11,299 nucleotides of DNA from Anaerolineae bacterium (GTDB lineage: Bacteria; Chloroflexota; Anaerolineae; Aggregatilineales; Phototrophicaceae): assembly GCA_025454675.1 (NCBI GenBank), contig JALONZ010000137.1, forward strand, positions 1-11,299, written 5' to 3'. Below the pieces are notes generated by a model. It worked only from the letters and a program-made list of their open reading frames with translations. It did no database searches and was not told the DNA's origin. Position numbers and translations under genes: made by a program. This document shows, one piece after another, positions 1-8,202 of this stretch (within the stretch, counting starts at the first letter, position 1; each line of letters opens with the position of its first letter).

Positions 1-1726
1 TGGGCAAATCGCCAAAATCTAAAATAGAATGAATGGTGGTGCTGGTCAATAATTCACGGAGTCCTTTGCCATAACCCGCCCGCATCCATTTGTTGGGGAA
101 GATGAAACCCAATTGCCCACCCGCCTTGAGTAAAGATAAGCCACGCTCCACAAAATACACATATAAATCGGCTGTGCCTGAATAGGTGGTGTAATGCGTT
201 TGGGCATATGCCTTAAAATCGGTGGTGAGGGTCTCTTGGCGCACATAAGGCGGGTTGCCGATAATCACATCAAACCCGCCATCGGCAAATACATCATCAA
301 AAACGGCGTGCCAATCAAATTTGGATGAATCGAGGCTATCGCCGTGCTTGATATGCGTGAGGGGTGGCAACAAGCGCCGTTGATACGCCGCCCGCAATAA
401 TAAATTCAGTTTGGTCACTTCAACGGCTTGTTCATCCAAATCTACACCATATAAATTGTGCTTGAGGATGTGTTCGCGCCGTTCTGATGCGTTGGGCAAA
501 TGGGTTTCTAATGCCCTATCTAAAAAGTCGAAGGCTTCAATCAAAAATGAGCCACTGCCACAAGCAGGGTCTAAGACACGGATGTGTAGGGGATGCACGC
601 CACCCTCTAGGGCGCGTCCGATGGCATTTTGGACGATATAACGCACGATGAATTGTGGCGTGTAATAAATGCCCTGCGATTTGCGCTTATGACTTTTGAC
701 GGTCAGTTGGGCGGATGGGTCTTGTGCCTTAAAACTGAGGTATTGCTCATAGACCGCGCCCAAAATATCGGCACTGATGGCATTAAAATCATATTTCACC
801 CAGCGATTGCCATATAACCCGGTGATAATTTCACTGAGGAGCAAATCATCATTCAGAGGCAATACATCCACATCAGATTTTGCGAATAGGCTGGAATTGT
901 AATACCCATCAAAGGTGCGGAATAGCGATAGTAAATCGGGGTAAACACCTTGTTTGCGCCGTTCTTTTTGTGCCACGCGCAACAGGGTTTGCAATTCGTT
1001 CTTTTCGACATTGCGGTCTTCTAATGAACGGATGAAGATGAGGCGGTCTAATAGGCGTTGGACGGCGTTATCCACCACCGTGTTATCTTTGGCGCGGTCG
1101 CCCCCCAATTGCCGATACACCTCAAACAATTGCTTGCGCCACGAGATGAATTGACGGAATAAGACGGTGGTCACGGGTTCGCGTTTCGACTTTTTGCCAT
1201 ATTTTTCGGCACGGGCATCTAACAGGCGGGTGCTGAATGCCTCTTTGGACAGTAGCCATAAATCTTCAAAATCATCATCGGCATAACGGTCATAACGCAG
1301 GGATAAAAAGCGGGCTTGGAGCAATTTTTCATCATCCGCCTCTTCCCACTCGATATAATCGGCATTATAAACCGCCACATGGGTAAAATCGCATAACACC
1401 GCCCATGTGACCCCACGCAAATAGGCATAATTGATGGCTTGGCGGATGGTTTCGGGTTTGTCAATGCGTTCCGATACGCGCTTGGTCTCTAAATAAAAAA
1501 CGGGGATGCCATGTAAATAAAATCCAAAATCCACAAACCCGCGTGAAATTTGTTCCTCGGCGGTAAATTCGGTGGGTTGTTCGGTATTCCATCCGAGTGC
1601 GCGAAAGAGGGGCAAAATATAATATTCACGGGTTTTTTGTTCGTTATATGAATTACGATTGGGGTCATCCGCAAATTTTTGGACTAATTCGCGCACTTTT
1701 TGATGGACTTGCGGTTTGGTGGTCAT
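1..1726 (-). CDS. Type IIG-like restriction-modification enzyme (N6-adenine methylase plus nuclease), C-terminus cut off by the window edge
   Basis: The frame is open from ATG at 1726 to the left edge, giving 575 codons and no stop. Residues 1-120 look like a type I R-subunit-like nuclease domain of the PD-(D/E)xK fold, with D66 (FVDF) and E80-T-K82 (YLETKR) as the probable catalytic triad. A helical connector follows. The methylase then shows GIYYTPQFIVRYIV, the SAM-binding motif I DPACGSGSF from D386, and the catalytic motif IV NPPY from N491, which is typical of N6-adenine methylases. Having both activities in one chain, with no separate S or R subunit beside it, fits type IIG (Eco57I-like) enzymes, which cut at a distance from their site and protect host DNA by methylation. 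Such proteins are usually around 900-1200 residues, so the target-recognition domain should lie left of the window. An AGGGG about 10 bases before the ATG may be the ribosome site. It could also be a BREX PglX-like or orphan methylase, but the N-terminal ExK favours a nuclease. Confidence 0.9.
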   Translation of the reverse strand, partial: MTTKPQVHQKVRELVQKFADDPNRNSYNEQKTREYYILPLFRALGWNTEQPTEFTAEEQISRGFVDFGFYLHGIPVFYLETKRVSERIDKPETIRQAINYAYLRGVTWAVLCDFTHVAVYNADYIEWEEADDEKLLQARFLSLRYDRYADDDFEDLWLLSKEAFSTRLLDARAEKYGKKSKREPVTTVLFRQFISWRKQLFEVYRQLGGDRAKDNTVVDNAVQRLLDRLIFIRSLEDRNVEKNELQTLLRVAQKERRKQGVYPDLLSLFRTFDGYYNSSLFAKSDVDVLPLNDDLLLSEIITGLYGNRWVKYDFNAISADILGAVYEQYLSFKAQDPSAQLTVKSHKRKSQGIYYTPQFIVRYIVQNAIGRALEGGVHPLHIRVLDPACGSGSFLIEAFDFLDRALETHLPNASERREHILKHNLYGVDLDEQAVEVTKLNLLLRAAYQRRLLPPLTHIKHGDSLDSSKFDWHAVFDDVFADGGFDVIIGNPPYVRQETLTTDFKAYAQTHYTTYSGTADLYVYFVERGLSLLKAGGQLGFIFPNKWMRAGYGKGLRELLTSTTIHSILDFGDLP

Positions 1727-1763
1727 AGCACAGATTCCCCTAAAAATTTTTGATAATTGTGAA

Positions 1764-1779
1764 CATGCCTCGCCCCTAC
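1764..1779. repeat. Half of a dispersed palindromic intergenic repeat (CATGCCTCGCCCCTAC)
   Basis: The 16 bases read CATGCCTCGCCCCTAC, or GTAGGGGCGAGGCATG on the other strand. From memory, this matches one arm of a palindromic intergenic element common in Chloroflexota and cyanobacteria. Only one arm is present here. It lies 37 bases upstream of the restriction-modification start codon, so it could sit in the leader of that gene. The identification is by recall, not by a search. Confidence 0.4.
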
Positions 1780-1800
1780 AACCCACCGTAAAATGGTTTT

Positions 1801-1845
1801 CTCCCCCTCTCCACAATGTGGGGAGGGGGTTGGGGGGTGGGGTTG
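1801..1845. repeat. G/C-rich hairpin repeat with a G-quadruplex-like run
   Basis: On the plus strand a C-rich arm (CCCCCTCTCCACA, 1803-1815) can pair with a G-rich arm (TGTGGGGAGGGGG, ending at 1829). This gives a stem of about 13 pairs with one mismatch and almost no loop. It is followed by TTGGGGGGTGGGGTTG. The G-runs at 1820-1823, 1825-1829, 1832-1837 and 1839-1842 have loops of 1-2 bases and fit the quadruplex consensus on the plus strand. It lies between the stop of the two-helix membrane protein and the restriction-modification start. It resembles a widespread intergenic repeat and may reduce read-through between these genes. A TTGTTTTT run (1843-1850) follows on the plus strand only, so a classic terminator for the minus-strand genes is not supported. 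Confidence 0.55.
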
Positions 1846-1848
1846 TTT

Positions 1849-2160
1849 TTAAGATAACGCAGGTGTATCGGTATTTTCGACCTTCGCCACATTTTCGACT
1901 TTCACGACAGGCATTTCATCCGTCTTGATTTTGATATTGGGTGATGGTTGGCTTTCATCGCCATCTTCCCAGCTCACAATCCAAATGCAAGCCCCCGCGA
2001 CTAAAATCGTGGCGATGATGAGGGCAATCCAATTGCCAGTTTGCAACCCCACATCACGGGCTTCAATCAGCAACAGGGCAACCATGCCCACCGATAACAC
2101 AATCCACGCGGCAATGCGCGGATGACGCAATGCCCATTTGACGGGCGGAAAATTATTCAT
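1849..2160 (-). CDS. Small two-helix membrane protein, unknown function
   Basis: This is a 103-residue protein that I do not recognise. Two hydrophobic segments are clear, at about residues 16-33 (AAWIVLSVGMVALLLIEA) and 44-63 (WIALIIATILVAGACIWIVS), joined by a short loop. An acidic, hydrophilic tail of about 40 residues follows, with repeated VEN/KVEN-like steps. By the positive-inside rule, the basic N-terminus (KWALRHPR) suggests that both ends are cytoplasmic. The ATG at 2160 is preceded by AAGGGG with 8 bases of spacing, a good ribosome site. It starts only 11 bases after the Trm112-like stop, so it is probably translated from the same mRNA as that gene and the large membrane protein. 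Its stop lies just before the G/C-rich repeat. Operon position and ribosome site support a real gene. Function is open. Confidence 0.72.
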   Translation of the reverse strand: MNNFPPVKWALRHPRIAAWIVLSVGMVALLLIEARDVGLQTGNWIALIIATILVAGACIWIVSWEDGDESQPSPNIKIKTDEMPVVKVENVAKVENTDTPALS

Positions 2161-2171
2161 ATGCTTACCCC

Positions 2172-2423
2172 TTAATTGCTATCGGGAGGCGGGCATGGCA
2201 AGGCATCAATAGCGACATCTTTCCATTTTTCGCCTTCATCAACCAACATAACGGGGATGCCATTGCGGATGGGATATTTATACCCGCTATCGGCACATAC
2301 CAACCAATAATCGCGCACCAATTCCAATTTACCGGGGTCTGCGCCTTTATCTTTATAATGCACCGCCACAGGGCAACGCAAAATGGCGATTAAATCTGCA
2401 TGGGGGGTTTTTACATCACTCAT
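2172..2423 (-). CDS. Trm112 / UPF0434 (YcaR-like) family protein
   Basis: The 83-residue protein has the family layout: an LIAILRCP start motif (residues 11-18), a central strand LELVRDYWLVCADSGYKYP, and the hallmark YPIRNGIPVMLVDE (50-63). Family members are small zinc-ribbon-like proteins. In eukaryotes and archaea Trm112 activates methyltransferases, while the bacterial role is poorly defined. Only two cysteines remain (C17 and C43). Position 20, a cysteine in CPxC-type members, is alanine here, so metal binding may be weakened or lost. The ATG at 2423 lies inside the end of the upstream membrane-protein gene (ATGAGTGA, 8-base overlap), which points to translational coupling. A GAGG with 9 bases of spacing precedes it. 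Family assignment is firm; the partner is unknown. Confidence 0.88.
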   Translation of the reverse strand: MSDVKTPHADLIAILRCPVAVHYKDKGADPGKLELVRDYWLVCADSGYKYPIRNGIPVMLVDEGEKWKDVAIDALPCPPPDSN

Positions 2424-4905
2424 CTTTGATAACCTCTATTGTGCCTACTGTATAAATACCATCTGCGGATGGTGTTGGGCTTAATACTGCCAATCGGTCT
2501 AAACTAGGATAAGTATACCATCCTAGCGAAATTGTATAAGTGCCAGTCGGTAAATGAGATGGTAAAAATAATGTTGTACCATCTGCCCAAGTGCTATTAT
2601 TGACTAACACCGCCATTATACCATCATTTTGTGCCACAAGTGACCCTGTAGAATCGGTGATATGGATGAATCGAATCAAGTTATCCCCTATCCCGCGTGA
2701 GGCATACCAATATGACCCCACCCACACCGATTCAGCGCCATTTTGGATGATAGCCACGCCAAGCAGGTCTATGTCCAACGAAAATGTGACAGGTTCAATC
2801 ACATCGGCTAAAAATTCGCCAAACTTCATGTCCTGAATCATCATACCCACGCATTGCTGAATATCACTCATCGGAACAGTACAAGCAGGGTCAGCCGATA
2901 GGCGCAGGGTATAAAATCCCTGTGCATCAAACACAATTGGCAGGCGAATGGTCGTCTCATCGCGCACAGTGATGCGATGAATCGGCATATCATTCAGGCT
3001 GATGACCATATCACGCAAATTGAGCGGATAGGCGCTCACAGTCATTTCCACAATCGTCATACCCATTCGCGGGGCATAGATAGCCGTATCAAAATGGTCA
3101 TATGTAGTTTGACCGACAAATGGGGTTGTTGTGAATGATGCGGTTGCGGTTGGTTGTGGCACATTAAATATGGCGATGTGGTCGTCTTGATAATACGGAA
3201 CGCCCAATTGGGTCAATGCACGGGTATAAATGGCATCATCCGCCGTTTTTTGGACGATAACCACATCCGCCCCCGCCAATTTGAGTAAGGCGGGGTCTAA
3301 TGTTGCTTGGAGCAAATTGAGTTTAGCAGGATTGGCGGGTGTATCCCGATACATCATCCCCGCCAAAATCGGATGTTGATGCGCCGTTTGCATATATAAG
3401 GCTTGCTTGACCAACACCCTGTCATTATACGGCACATTGAATACCGCCCGCACATCATCGCGTTCTGCGAGGTCGTATAAGGCTTGGGGCAACTGCGCCG
3501 AAACTTGTGGCATGGGATAAAACATCGGGTAATCCCATAAAATCATGAGTACCACCGCCATAACAGCCCCCCAACGCCAACGGCGGATAGATGGGGATAA
3601 TCGCTGAATCCAGCCCCAAAGCGCCAACATGCCATACCCGCCCATCACCGCAACAACCAACGCCAGCAATAATCCCCAACGGGCAGGCGCACGGGTGGCA
3701 GAAATGAGCGGGAGTTGCTCAAATAATGCCCATGGGAGCGGGATATATGTCTCATATACACCCAAGCGAACAACCACAGGCTGGTCAAATAATTTGAGGA
3801 GCGGTCCCAATGATAAAACCCACGCGATGATGCCCAACCGCAACCATGCCCGCGCGGAAAAACTGGTGAGGATGCCAATCAGCGCCAATGCGCCCCCCAC
3901 GATGCCGATATAAGTTGCACCCTCAACCAAATTCGCGCCTAAAACCTTTGGCGGGTAATCCAATTCATCATTCCATGTGGGATGAAATGGCGATGGCGAG
4001 ATGATGCTCAATAAATCGGCGCTATACAATACATGCCCACCGCCTGCCTGCTCCACTTCTGGATTTTGGGGCAATTCGAGGAATAGTGGGATGAATAAAA
4101 GCGCCCAAATGGGCAGGCTCATCACCAGCACGCGCACCGTCCGCCAAAACCATGCCCATTGACGCGACCAAAGCCGTGCGATTAGAAACCATAGAATGAG
4201 TGGGGTGATATAAAAAACGACCAGCGTTAAGCTACCGCCTGCGGATAACCCGATGCACACCGCACCGAATATGCCCCACCCCCAGCGCCAGCGCGTTTTA
4301 AGTTGATACAAGGCATACAACCCCAATAACATCACCCACAACACGATGAGGGCATGACCGACATATATCCGACCTTGCAAAGCGGGCGCAATCGCAAATA
4401 ATGTTCCCGCCACATACGCAGGCGCAGATTGCCCCGTCAGGTGGCGCATGAGCAGATACAACACCCAGCCATTCAGGGTGATATTGATGAGCAGTTGCAA
4501 ATTCGACGCGGCAGGTAAGGGCAGGAATAAGGCAAATAACCACGCGGGGAAATATTCAAACGGAGTCGCCCATAAATATGCCCCGCCCAATCCATCTGGA
4601 TATACCAGCAAGGGCTGGTCAAACGGGTTTTGTCCTGTTTGGACGGCGTGACTTATCCACCAGACATGACGATTGGTCATAAACAAGTCACTGATGTAAT
4701 CCCCATTAAAATGCGTGGTGAATACACTGATGAGAGGCGCGGTGATGAAAATGGCAAGCCCAATAAAATAAACGAGTGCCAACAAACTGCCGAATGGGAA
4801 TTTGAAAGGTTTAGGTAGCGATTTCATACGGTCTTTGGTGAATGTGCGCGATGGGTTGGTGCGTTGCGACACACTCCGCACTTTATAAGATGAATTTGTA
4901 CGCAT
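2416..4905 (-). CDS. Large polytopic membrane protein, GT-C glycosyltransferase-like, with an extracytoplasmic C-terminal region
   Basis: The 829-residue protein has about 11-12 membrane segments between residues 39 and 463. The first external loop carries D69 and D73 (FNGDYISDLF), then GQNPFDQPLLVYPDG (91-105). This acidic pair plus a YPDG loop is typical of GT-C-fold proteins that use lipid-linked sugars. A later loop has ATRAPARW (403-410), similar to the RAPxR motif seen in related bacterial membrane proteins. Residues 464-829 are soluble and rich in beta-strand-like sequence, probably folded outside the membrane. The inferred role is sugar transfer to cell-surface glycans or proteins; the substrate is unknown. 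The start is uncertain. ATG 4905 overlaps the frameshifted kinase tail by 23 bases, and ATG 4827 (residue 27, MKSLPKPF) gives a more usual N-terminus. Neither has a convincing ribosome site. Its stop overlaps the Trm112-like start. Confidence 0.82.
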   Translation of the reverse strand: MRTNSSYKVRSVSQRTNPSRTFTKDRMKSLPKPFKFPFGSLLALVYFIGLAIFITAPLISVFTTHFNGDYISDLFMTNRHVWWISHAVQTGQNPFDQPLLVYPDGLGGAYLWATPFEYFPAWLFALFLPLPAASNLQLLINITLNGWVLYLLMRHLTGQSAPAYVAGTLFAIAPALQGRIYVGHALIVLWVMLLGLYALYQLKTRWRWGWGIFGAVCIGLSAGGSLTLVVFYITPLILWFLIARLWSRQWAWFWRTVRVLVMSLPIWALLFIPLFLELPQNPEVEQAGGGHVLYSADLLSIISPSPFHPTWNDELDYPPKVLGANLVEGATYIGIVGGALALIGILTSFSARAWLRLGIIAWVLSLGPLLKLFDQPVVVRLGVYETYIPLPWALFEQLPLISATRAPARWGLLLALVVAVMGGYGMLALWGWIQRLSPSIRRWRWGAVMAVVLMILWDYPMFYPMPQVSAQLPQALYDLAERDDVRAVFNVPYNDRVLVKQALYMQTAHQHPILAGMMYRDTPANPAKLNLLQATLDPALLKLAGADVVIVQKTADDAIYTRALTQLGVPYYQDDHIAIFNVPQPTATASFTTTPFVGQTTYDHFDTAIYAPRMGMTIVEMTVSAYPLNLRDMVISLNDMPIHRITVRDETTIRLPIVFDAQGFYTLRLSADPACTVPMSDIQQCVGMMIQDMKFGEFLADVIEPVTFSLDIDLLGVAIIQNGAESVWVGSYWYASRGIGDNLIRFIHITDSTGSLVAQNDGIMAVLVNNSTWADGTTLFLPSHLPTGTYTISLGWYTYPSLDRLAVLSPTPSADGIYTVGTIEVIKDE

Positions 4906-5407
4906 TTTGCAACTTTTCTATCATCGAAGTCACTGTTTCTTGGTCAGCTTGGGCGCGAATAGCCTCGTATCGTTCACCTAATTTCTCGCGCAATTCGGCG
5001 ATGCGTTTATCTAATCCGTCCACATTCGGATTGCGCTTTACGCGGTCATTATAAACAACAGCAATCAACATCAAGGCTTTTTCATAATCACCTTCATGAT
5101 TGAAGATGAGATATGCCACAAATAAAACATCAATCTGAATAAATAACGGGCTATAATCCGGTGTAATCAGCGCCAAAAGTTGATTGTGCCATACTTTTGC
5201 GCCACGAATATCATCCAATGCCAATTCTAATTGAACTAACACTTTATAATTATAGGCTAACCCCGGTTTATCTTGAATATCGAGCCGAATTTTTTGGCTT
5301 TCTAACACCCAACGGCGCGACTCATCATATTGCTTCAATTCTAAATAGGCATCACCAAGCGACGCATAACAGGTAGCAATGCTCAATTTTTCGCCGATGG
5401 GGAGCAT
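4883..5407 (-). pseudogene. Frameshifted C-terminal TPR tail of the kinase-ATPase gene
   Basis: This stretch continues the TPR array of the upstream kinase gene in a different frame. It reads IGEKLSIATCYASLGDAYLEL, then a full 40-residue unit starting KQYDESRRWV and ending QLELAL. A degenerate unit follows, then a charged, helical C-terminus (DKRIAELREKLGERYEAIRAQ) ending at TAA 4883. The frame stays open further upstream to 5578, but that part (MPFVMIWGG...) is the wrong-frame reading of the kinase gene and is not TPR-like. An ATG at 5407 lies at the junction and could restart translation, although no ribosome site precedes it. The tail retains good TPR residues, so the break is either recent or an assembly or sequencing error. 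If intact, kinase and tail would form one protein of roughly 1,090-1,100 residues. Confidence 0.82.
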
Positions 5408-8156
5408 GACAAACAATCGCTTCGTTATAACGTCCCATATCTTTGAGCAATGCGCCGATATTGACCAAGCTATAACTGATACCAGAACGGTCATTGATAC
5501 GACGGCGCATATCCAAACTTTCGTTATACAATTCGAGTGCGCGTTCCCATTGCCCCCCCATATCATAACAAATGGCATAATTATTCATGGCACGGGCAAT
5601 TGCGACTTCATCGCCAATCTCGCGCATCATATCCAAACAGGCTTCGGTGGTCTTTGTACCCTCATCCATCAGTCCTGTGCGGGTTTGAATCATGCCGATG
5701 CTCATCAGGGCATACGCGACTTTTTTGGCGTTGCCCGCTTGTTGATATTTTTCTTTGCTGGCTTGTGTGAGGGATAACGCCGATTCATACATGCCTTGTC
5801 GCATATCCACTTCGCCCAGCGCGAATTCCGCTTCGCCGATTAAAAACATGTCATCGGCTTGTTTTGCCATATCATAGGCTTTGGTTTGCCACTCGCGCAC
5901 CCCCTCATAATCACTCACCCCATAACATGCCCGTCCAATACCCAAATATACCCGCGCTAAATAGTGAATGGGATTCGGTTCATATTGTTCGGCATGAATC
6001 TCTAATAAGCGCAGATACAGCCGTTTAGAATCGGCATGATTATAGGCTTCTTGGGCTTGTTCGGCGGCGATGATGGTATATTTTGCCTCTTTTTGCAAGT
6101 TACCCGCTTTATGATAGTATTGCGCCAAACTCCCCGCAAAATTTTCAATACTATCGGCATAGACCGCTTCAATCGCATCCGCAACTTGCCCATTTAAGAG
6201 GCGCGTTTGCTCATCCGATAGTAACTCCAAAATGCCTTCACGCAATTTATCGTGTGCAAATTGATAGGTTTCTTCCGAGACCGATAAAATGGATGCGTTC
6301 ACACATTCCGACAGCCACGCCTCGCTATCGGTTGTGGGGGCAAGTACCGCAATCACTTTACGGTCAATGCGCCTGCCCATTACGGCTACGCCATTCAGCA
6401 ATTCCTGCGCCCATTCTGCCACTTGTTTGAGCCGATGACTGACGATACGCCGAATGCCACCCGAAAAAATTTGTGAGGGAAGTGTGGTGTGACCAATATC
6501 AGCAAGGCTACCCGCATCTTCAGCCAATGCCCGCACCACCTCCACCAGAAAAAAGACATTCCCCTCCGTTTCGCGTTCTAGTAAATCCACCACCTGCGGA
6601 CGCTCGCCAATATCCCCCAAAATGGATTGACTGAGGCGGGTAATTTCATCCGTCGAGAGTCGTTTGAGGTTTATTACCTGAAAATCGCGTAATTCGGCGG
6701 GCAAATTGGGGCGCTCATCATCCCGATACACCCCAATCACCATCAATGGCAACTCGAATGCCAACTGCGAAATTTCTTTCAGCAACGTCACACTCTCGGT
6801 TGCCCATTGCAAATCTTCGGCGATGAGCAACACGGGGGTTTGTGCCAATGTTAATCGGAACACCTCCTCAACCGATGCAAATAAGCGTTTTTGCAAGGTA
6901 GATGGGTCATTAGCATCCGGAAAATCGGGGATGGGGCGGTCAAGTAGTGTCGGTAAATCGGGAATAATTTCTTTGAGGACGCTCAACGATATTTCGGGCA
7001 TATCCACATTCAAAATCATACGGCGGAGTAAATCACGCCACAGATGATAAGGCATACCCCCATCCGACACCGCCCCACCGCGCACGACCATCGCCCCTTG
7101 CACCATCGCCCGCACACGGATTTCTTCCACCAAGCGCGATTTTCCAACACCACTTTCACCCCCAATCAACCACCGCGCCCCAACTGCCTGCGTGGTATCG
7201 GTGCGCGTGGCAGATTTTGACATGGCAACAATTTGTTTTAGCCCCAATACCAATTGAAGCAATTCTTTATCGCGTCCAATAAATTGGGCGGCTTGCAAAA
7301 AACTTTCGCGGATGTCGCTGGTTTCTGAGGGTAATGGCATGCCTATCGCTTTGCTGAGGGCGGTCATCACTTCTGTGGCGGTTTGATAACGGTCAGTTGG
7401 TGATTTTTCGAGTAGTTTTTGCATCACCCACAATAAATCAATCGTCACATCCAACGCCGACCAATCGGGGTCTTTTTCCAATATCGCCGCAATCGTCTCG
7501 GCAACATTTTTACTGACAAATGGATGAACCCCTGCAAGCATCTCATATAACATAATTCCAAGCGCAAATAAATCAGAGGCTTGGCTTGGGCTTTCACCCA
7601 TCAAGACTTCTGGAGACATATAAGATAACGTGCCTGCCACGCCTGTTTGTTGGGTGTCTTGTGATTCTGCCAAGCCAAAATCCACCACATACACATGCCC
7701 ATTTTTGACCAACACATTACTCGGCTTGAGGTCACGGTGCAAAATGTCGCGCCGATGAATATACGACAAGGCTTGTAAAATTTGCATCGCAAAATCAATT
7801 TTGGTATTTAAGGGCTGATTGATGCTGGCTTGTGCCAAATTTTGGGCATCCTCAAGCAAGGTCATGGTGAAAAAAGGTTGACCATCGCGCCCAAAACCAT
7901 AATCCTGAACCGCAATCACATTGGGATGGCGCAACGATGCCATCATCTGAAATTCATGTGCCAATGATAAGCGTGGGTCATCCGATGGATTTTGGGCATA
8001 CGAATTGGTGAGCAAATTGGCAGGGTTGGTATTCACCTGTTTGAGCGCGACATCCATACCTGTCAAGCGGTCATGAGCATGATACACCACACCCATCCCC
8101 CCCTCCCCTAATTTTTGGATGAGTTTATAGCGTTTTGAGAGGGTGTTCTCTTGCAT
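5352..8156 (-). CDS. Serine/threonine protein kinase - AAA ATPase - TPR fusion (PknK-like), frameshifted near its 3' end
   Basis: The open part is 934 residues. Residues 9-270 form a complete Hanks-type kinase: glycine loop GEGGMGVVY (17-25), ATP lysine K39 (VALK), catalytic HRDLKPSN (D142, N147), DFG (D159), SPE (181-183) and D195 in SDLFALG. All key residues are present, so it should be active. Residues 292-560 form an AAA_16/STAND-like ATPase with Walker A GESGVGKS (333-340) and Walker B LLIAED (443-448). TPR units of exactly 40 residues follow from G788. No membrane segment is visible, so it is probably a cytoplasmic signalling hub resembling PknK. ATG 8156 is chosen because AAGGA lies 7 bases before it; TTG 8162 has the ribosome site too close. 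After residue 917 the reading frame leaves the TPR pattern and stops at 5352. The TPR continues in another frame to 4883. Confidence 0.9.
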   Translation of the reverse strand: MQENTLSKRYKLIQKLGEGGMGVVYHAHDRLTGMDVALKQVNTNPANLLTNSYAQNPSDDPRLSLAHEFQMMASLRHPNVIAVQDYGFGRDGQPFFTMTLLEDAQNLAQASINQPLNTKIDFAMQILQALSYIHRRDILHRDLKPSNVLVKNGHVYVVDFGLAESQDTQQTGVAGTLSYMSPEVLMGESPSQASDLFALGIMLYEMLAGVHPFVSKNVAETIAAILEKDPDWSALDVTIDLLWVMQKLLEKSPTDRYQTATEVMTALSKAIGMPLPSETSDIRESFLQAAQFIGRDKELLQLVLGLKQIVAMSKSATRTDTTQAVGARWLIGGESGVGKSRLVEEIRVRAMVQGAMVVRGGAVSDGGMPYHLWRDLLRRMILNVDMPEISLSVLKEIIPDLPTLLDRPIPDFPDANDPSTLQKRLFASVEEVFRLTLAQTPVLLIAEDLQWATESVTLLKEISQLAFELPLMVIGVYRDDERPNLPAELRDFQVINLKRLSTDEITRLSQSILGDIGERPQVVDLLERETEGNVFFLVEVVRALAEDAGSLADIGHTTLPSQIFSGGIRRIVSHRLKQVAEWAQELLNGVAVMGRRIDRKVIAVLAPTTDSEAWLSECVNASILSVSEETYQFAHDKLREGILELLSDEQTRLLNGQVADAIEAVYADSIENFAGSLAQYYHKAGNLQKEAKYTIIAAEQAQEAYNHADSKRLYLRLLEIHAEQYEPNPIHYLARVYLGIGRACYGVSDYEGVREWQTKAYDMAKQADDMFLIGEAEFALGEVDMRQGMYESALSLTQASKEKYQQAGNAKKVAYALMSIGMIQTRTGLMDEGTKTTEACLDMMREIGDEVAIARAMNNYAICYDMGGQWERALELYNESLDMRRRINDRSGISYSLVNIGALLKDMGRYNEAIVCHAPHRRKIEHCYLLCVAW

Positions 8157-8163
8157 GGTCAAA

Positions 8164-8168
8164 TCCTT
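8164..8168 (-). promoter_or_regulatory. Ribosome binding site that decides the kinase start
   Basis: AAGGA on the minus strand lies 7 bases before ATG 8156. An upstream in-frame TTG at 8162 would have only 1 base of spacing, so ATG 8156 is the better start. Confidence 0.75.
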
Positions 8169-8202
8169 ACTCCAACAAACTTTCTATTCATTATAAATGC
8201 GG

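Noticed and set aside
411..1464. Short open frames on both strands within the left 1.7 kb
   Set aside because: They are shadows of the restriction-modification frame, which runs uninterrupted from 1726 to the left edge with motifs in the right order.
1801..1850. Rho-independent terminator for the minus-strand operon
   Set aside because: The stem is strong, but no T-run follows it on the minus strand; the run TTGTTTTT lies on the plus side, where no gene ends.
3629..3913. Plus-strand open frame opposite the membrane protein
   Set aside because: It lies inside the 829-residue gene, whose membrane segments are clear in the other frame.
5395..5410. Programmed ribosomal frameshift in the kinase gene at the CCCC run
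   Set aside because: There is no classic slippery heptamer, and the TPR spacing shows about 20 bases missing, which slippage would not explain.
5379..5777. Plus-strand open frame opposite the kinase TPR region
   Set aside because: It is antisense to a well-supported TPR-coding frame, has no ribosome site and shows no recognisable domain.
6706..7047. Plus-strand open frame opposite the kinase ATPase domain
   Set aside because: It mirrors the coding bias of the minus-strand gene, and its translation is low-complexity without family features.
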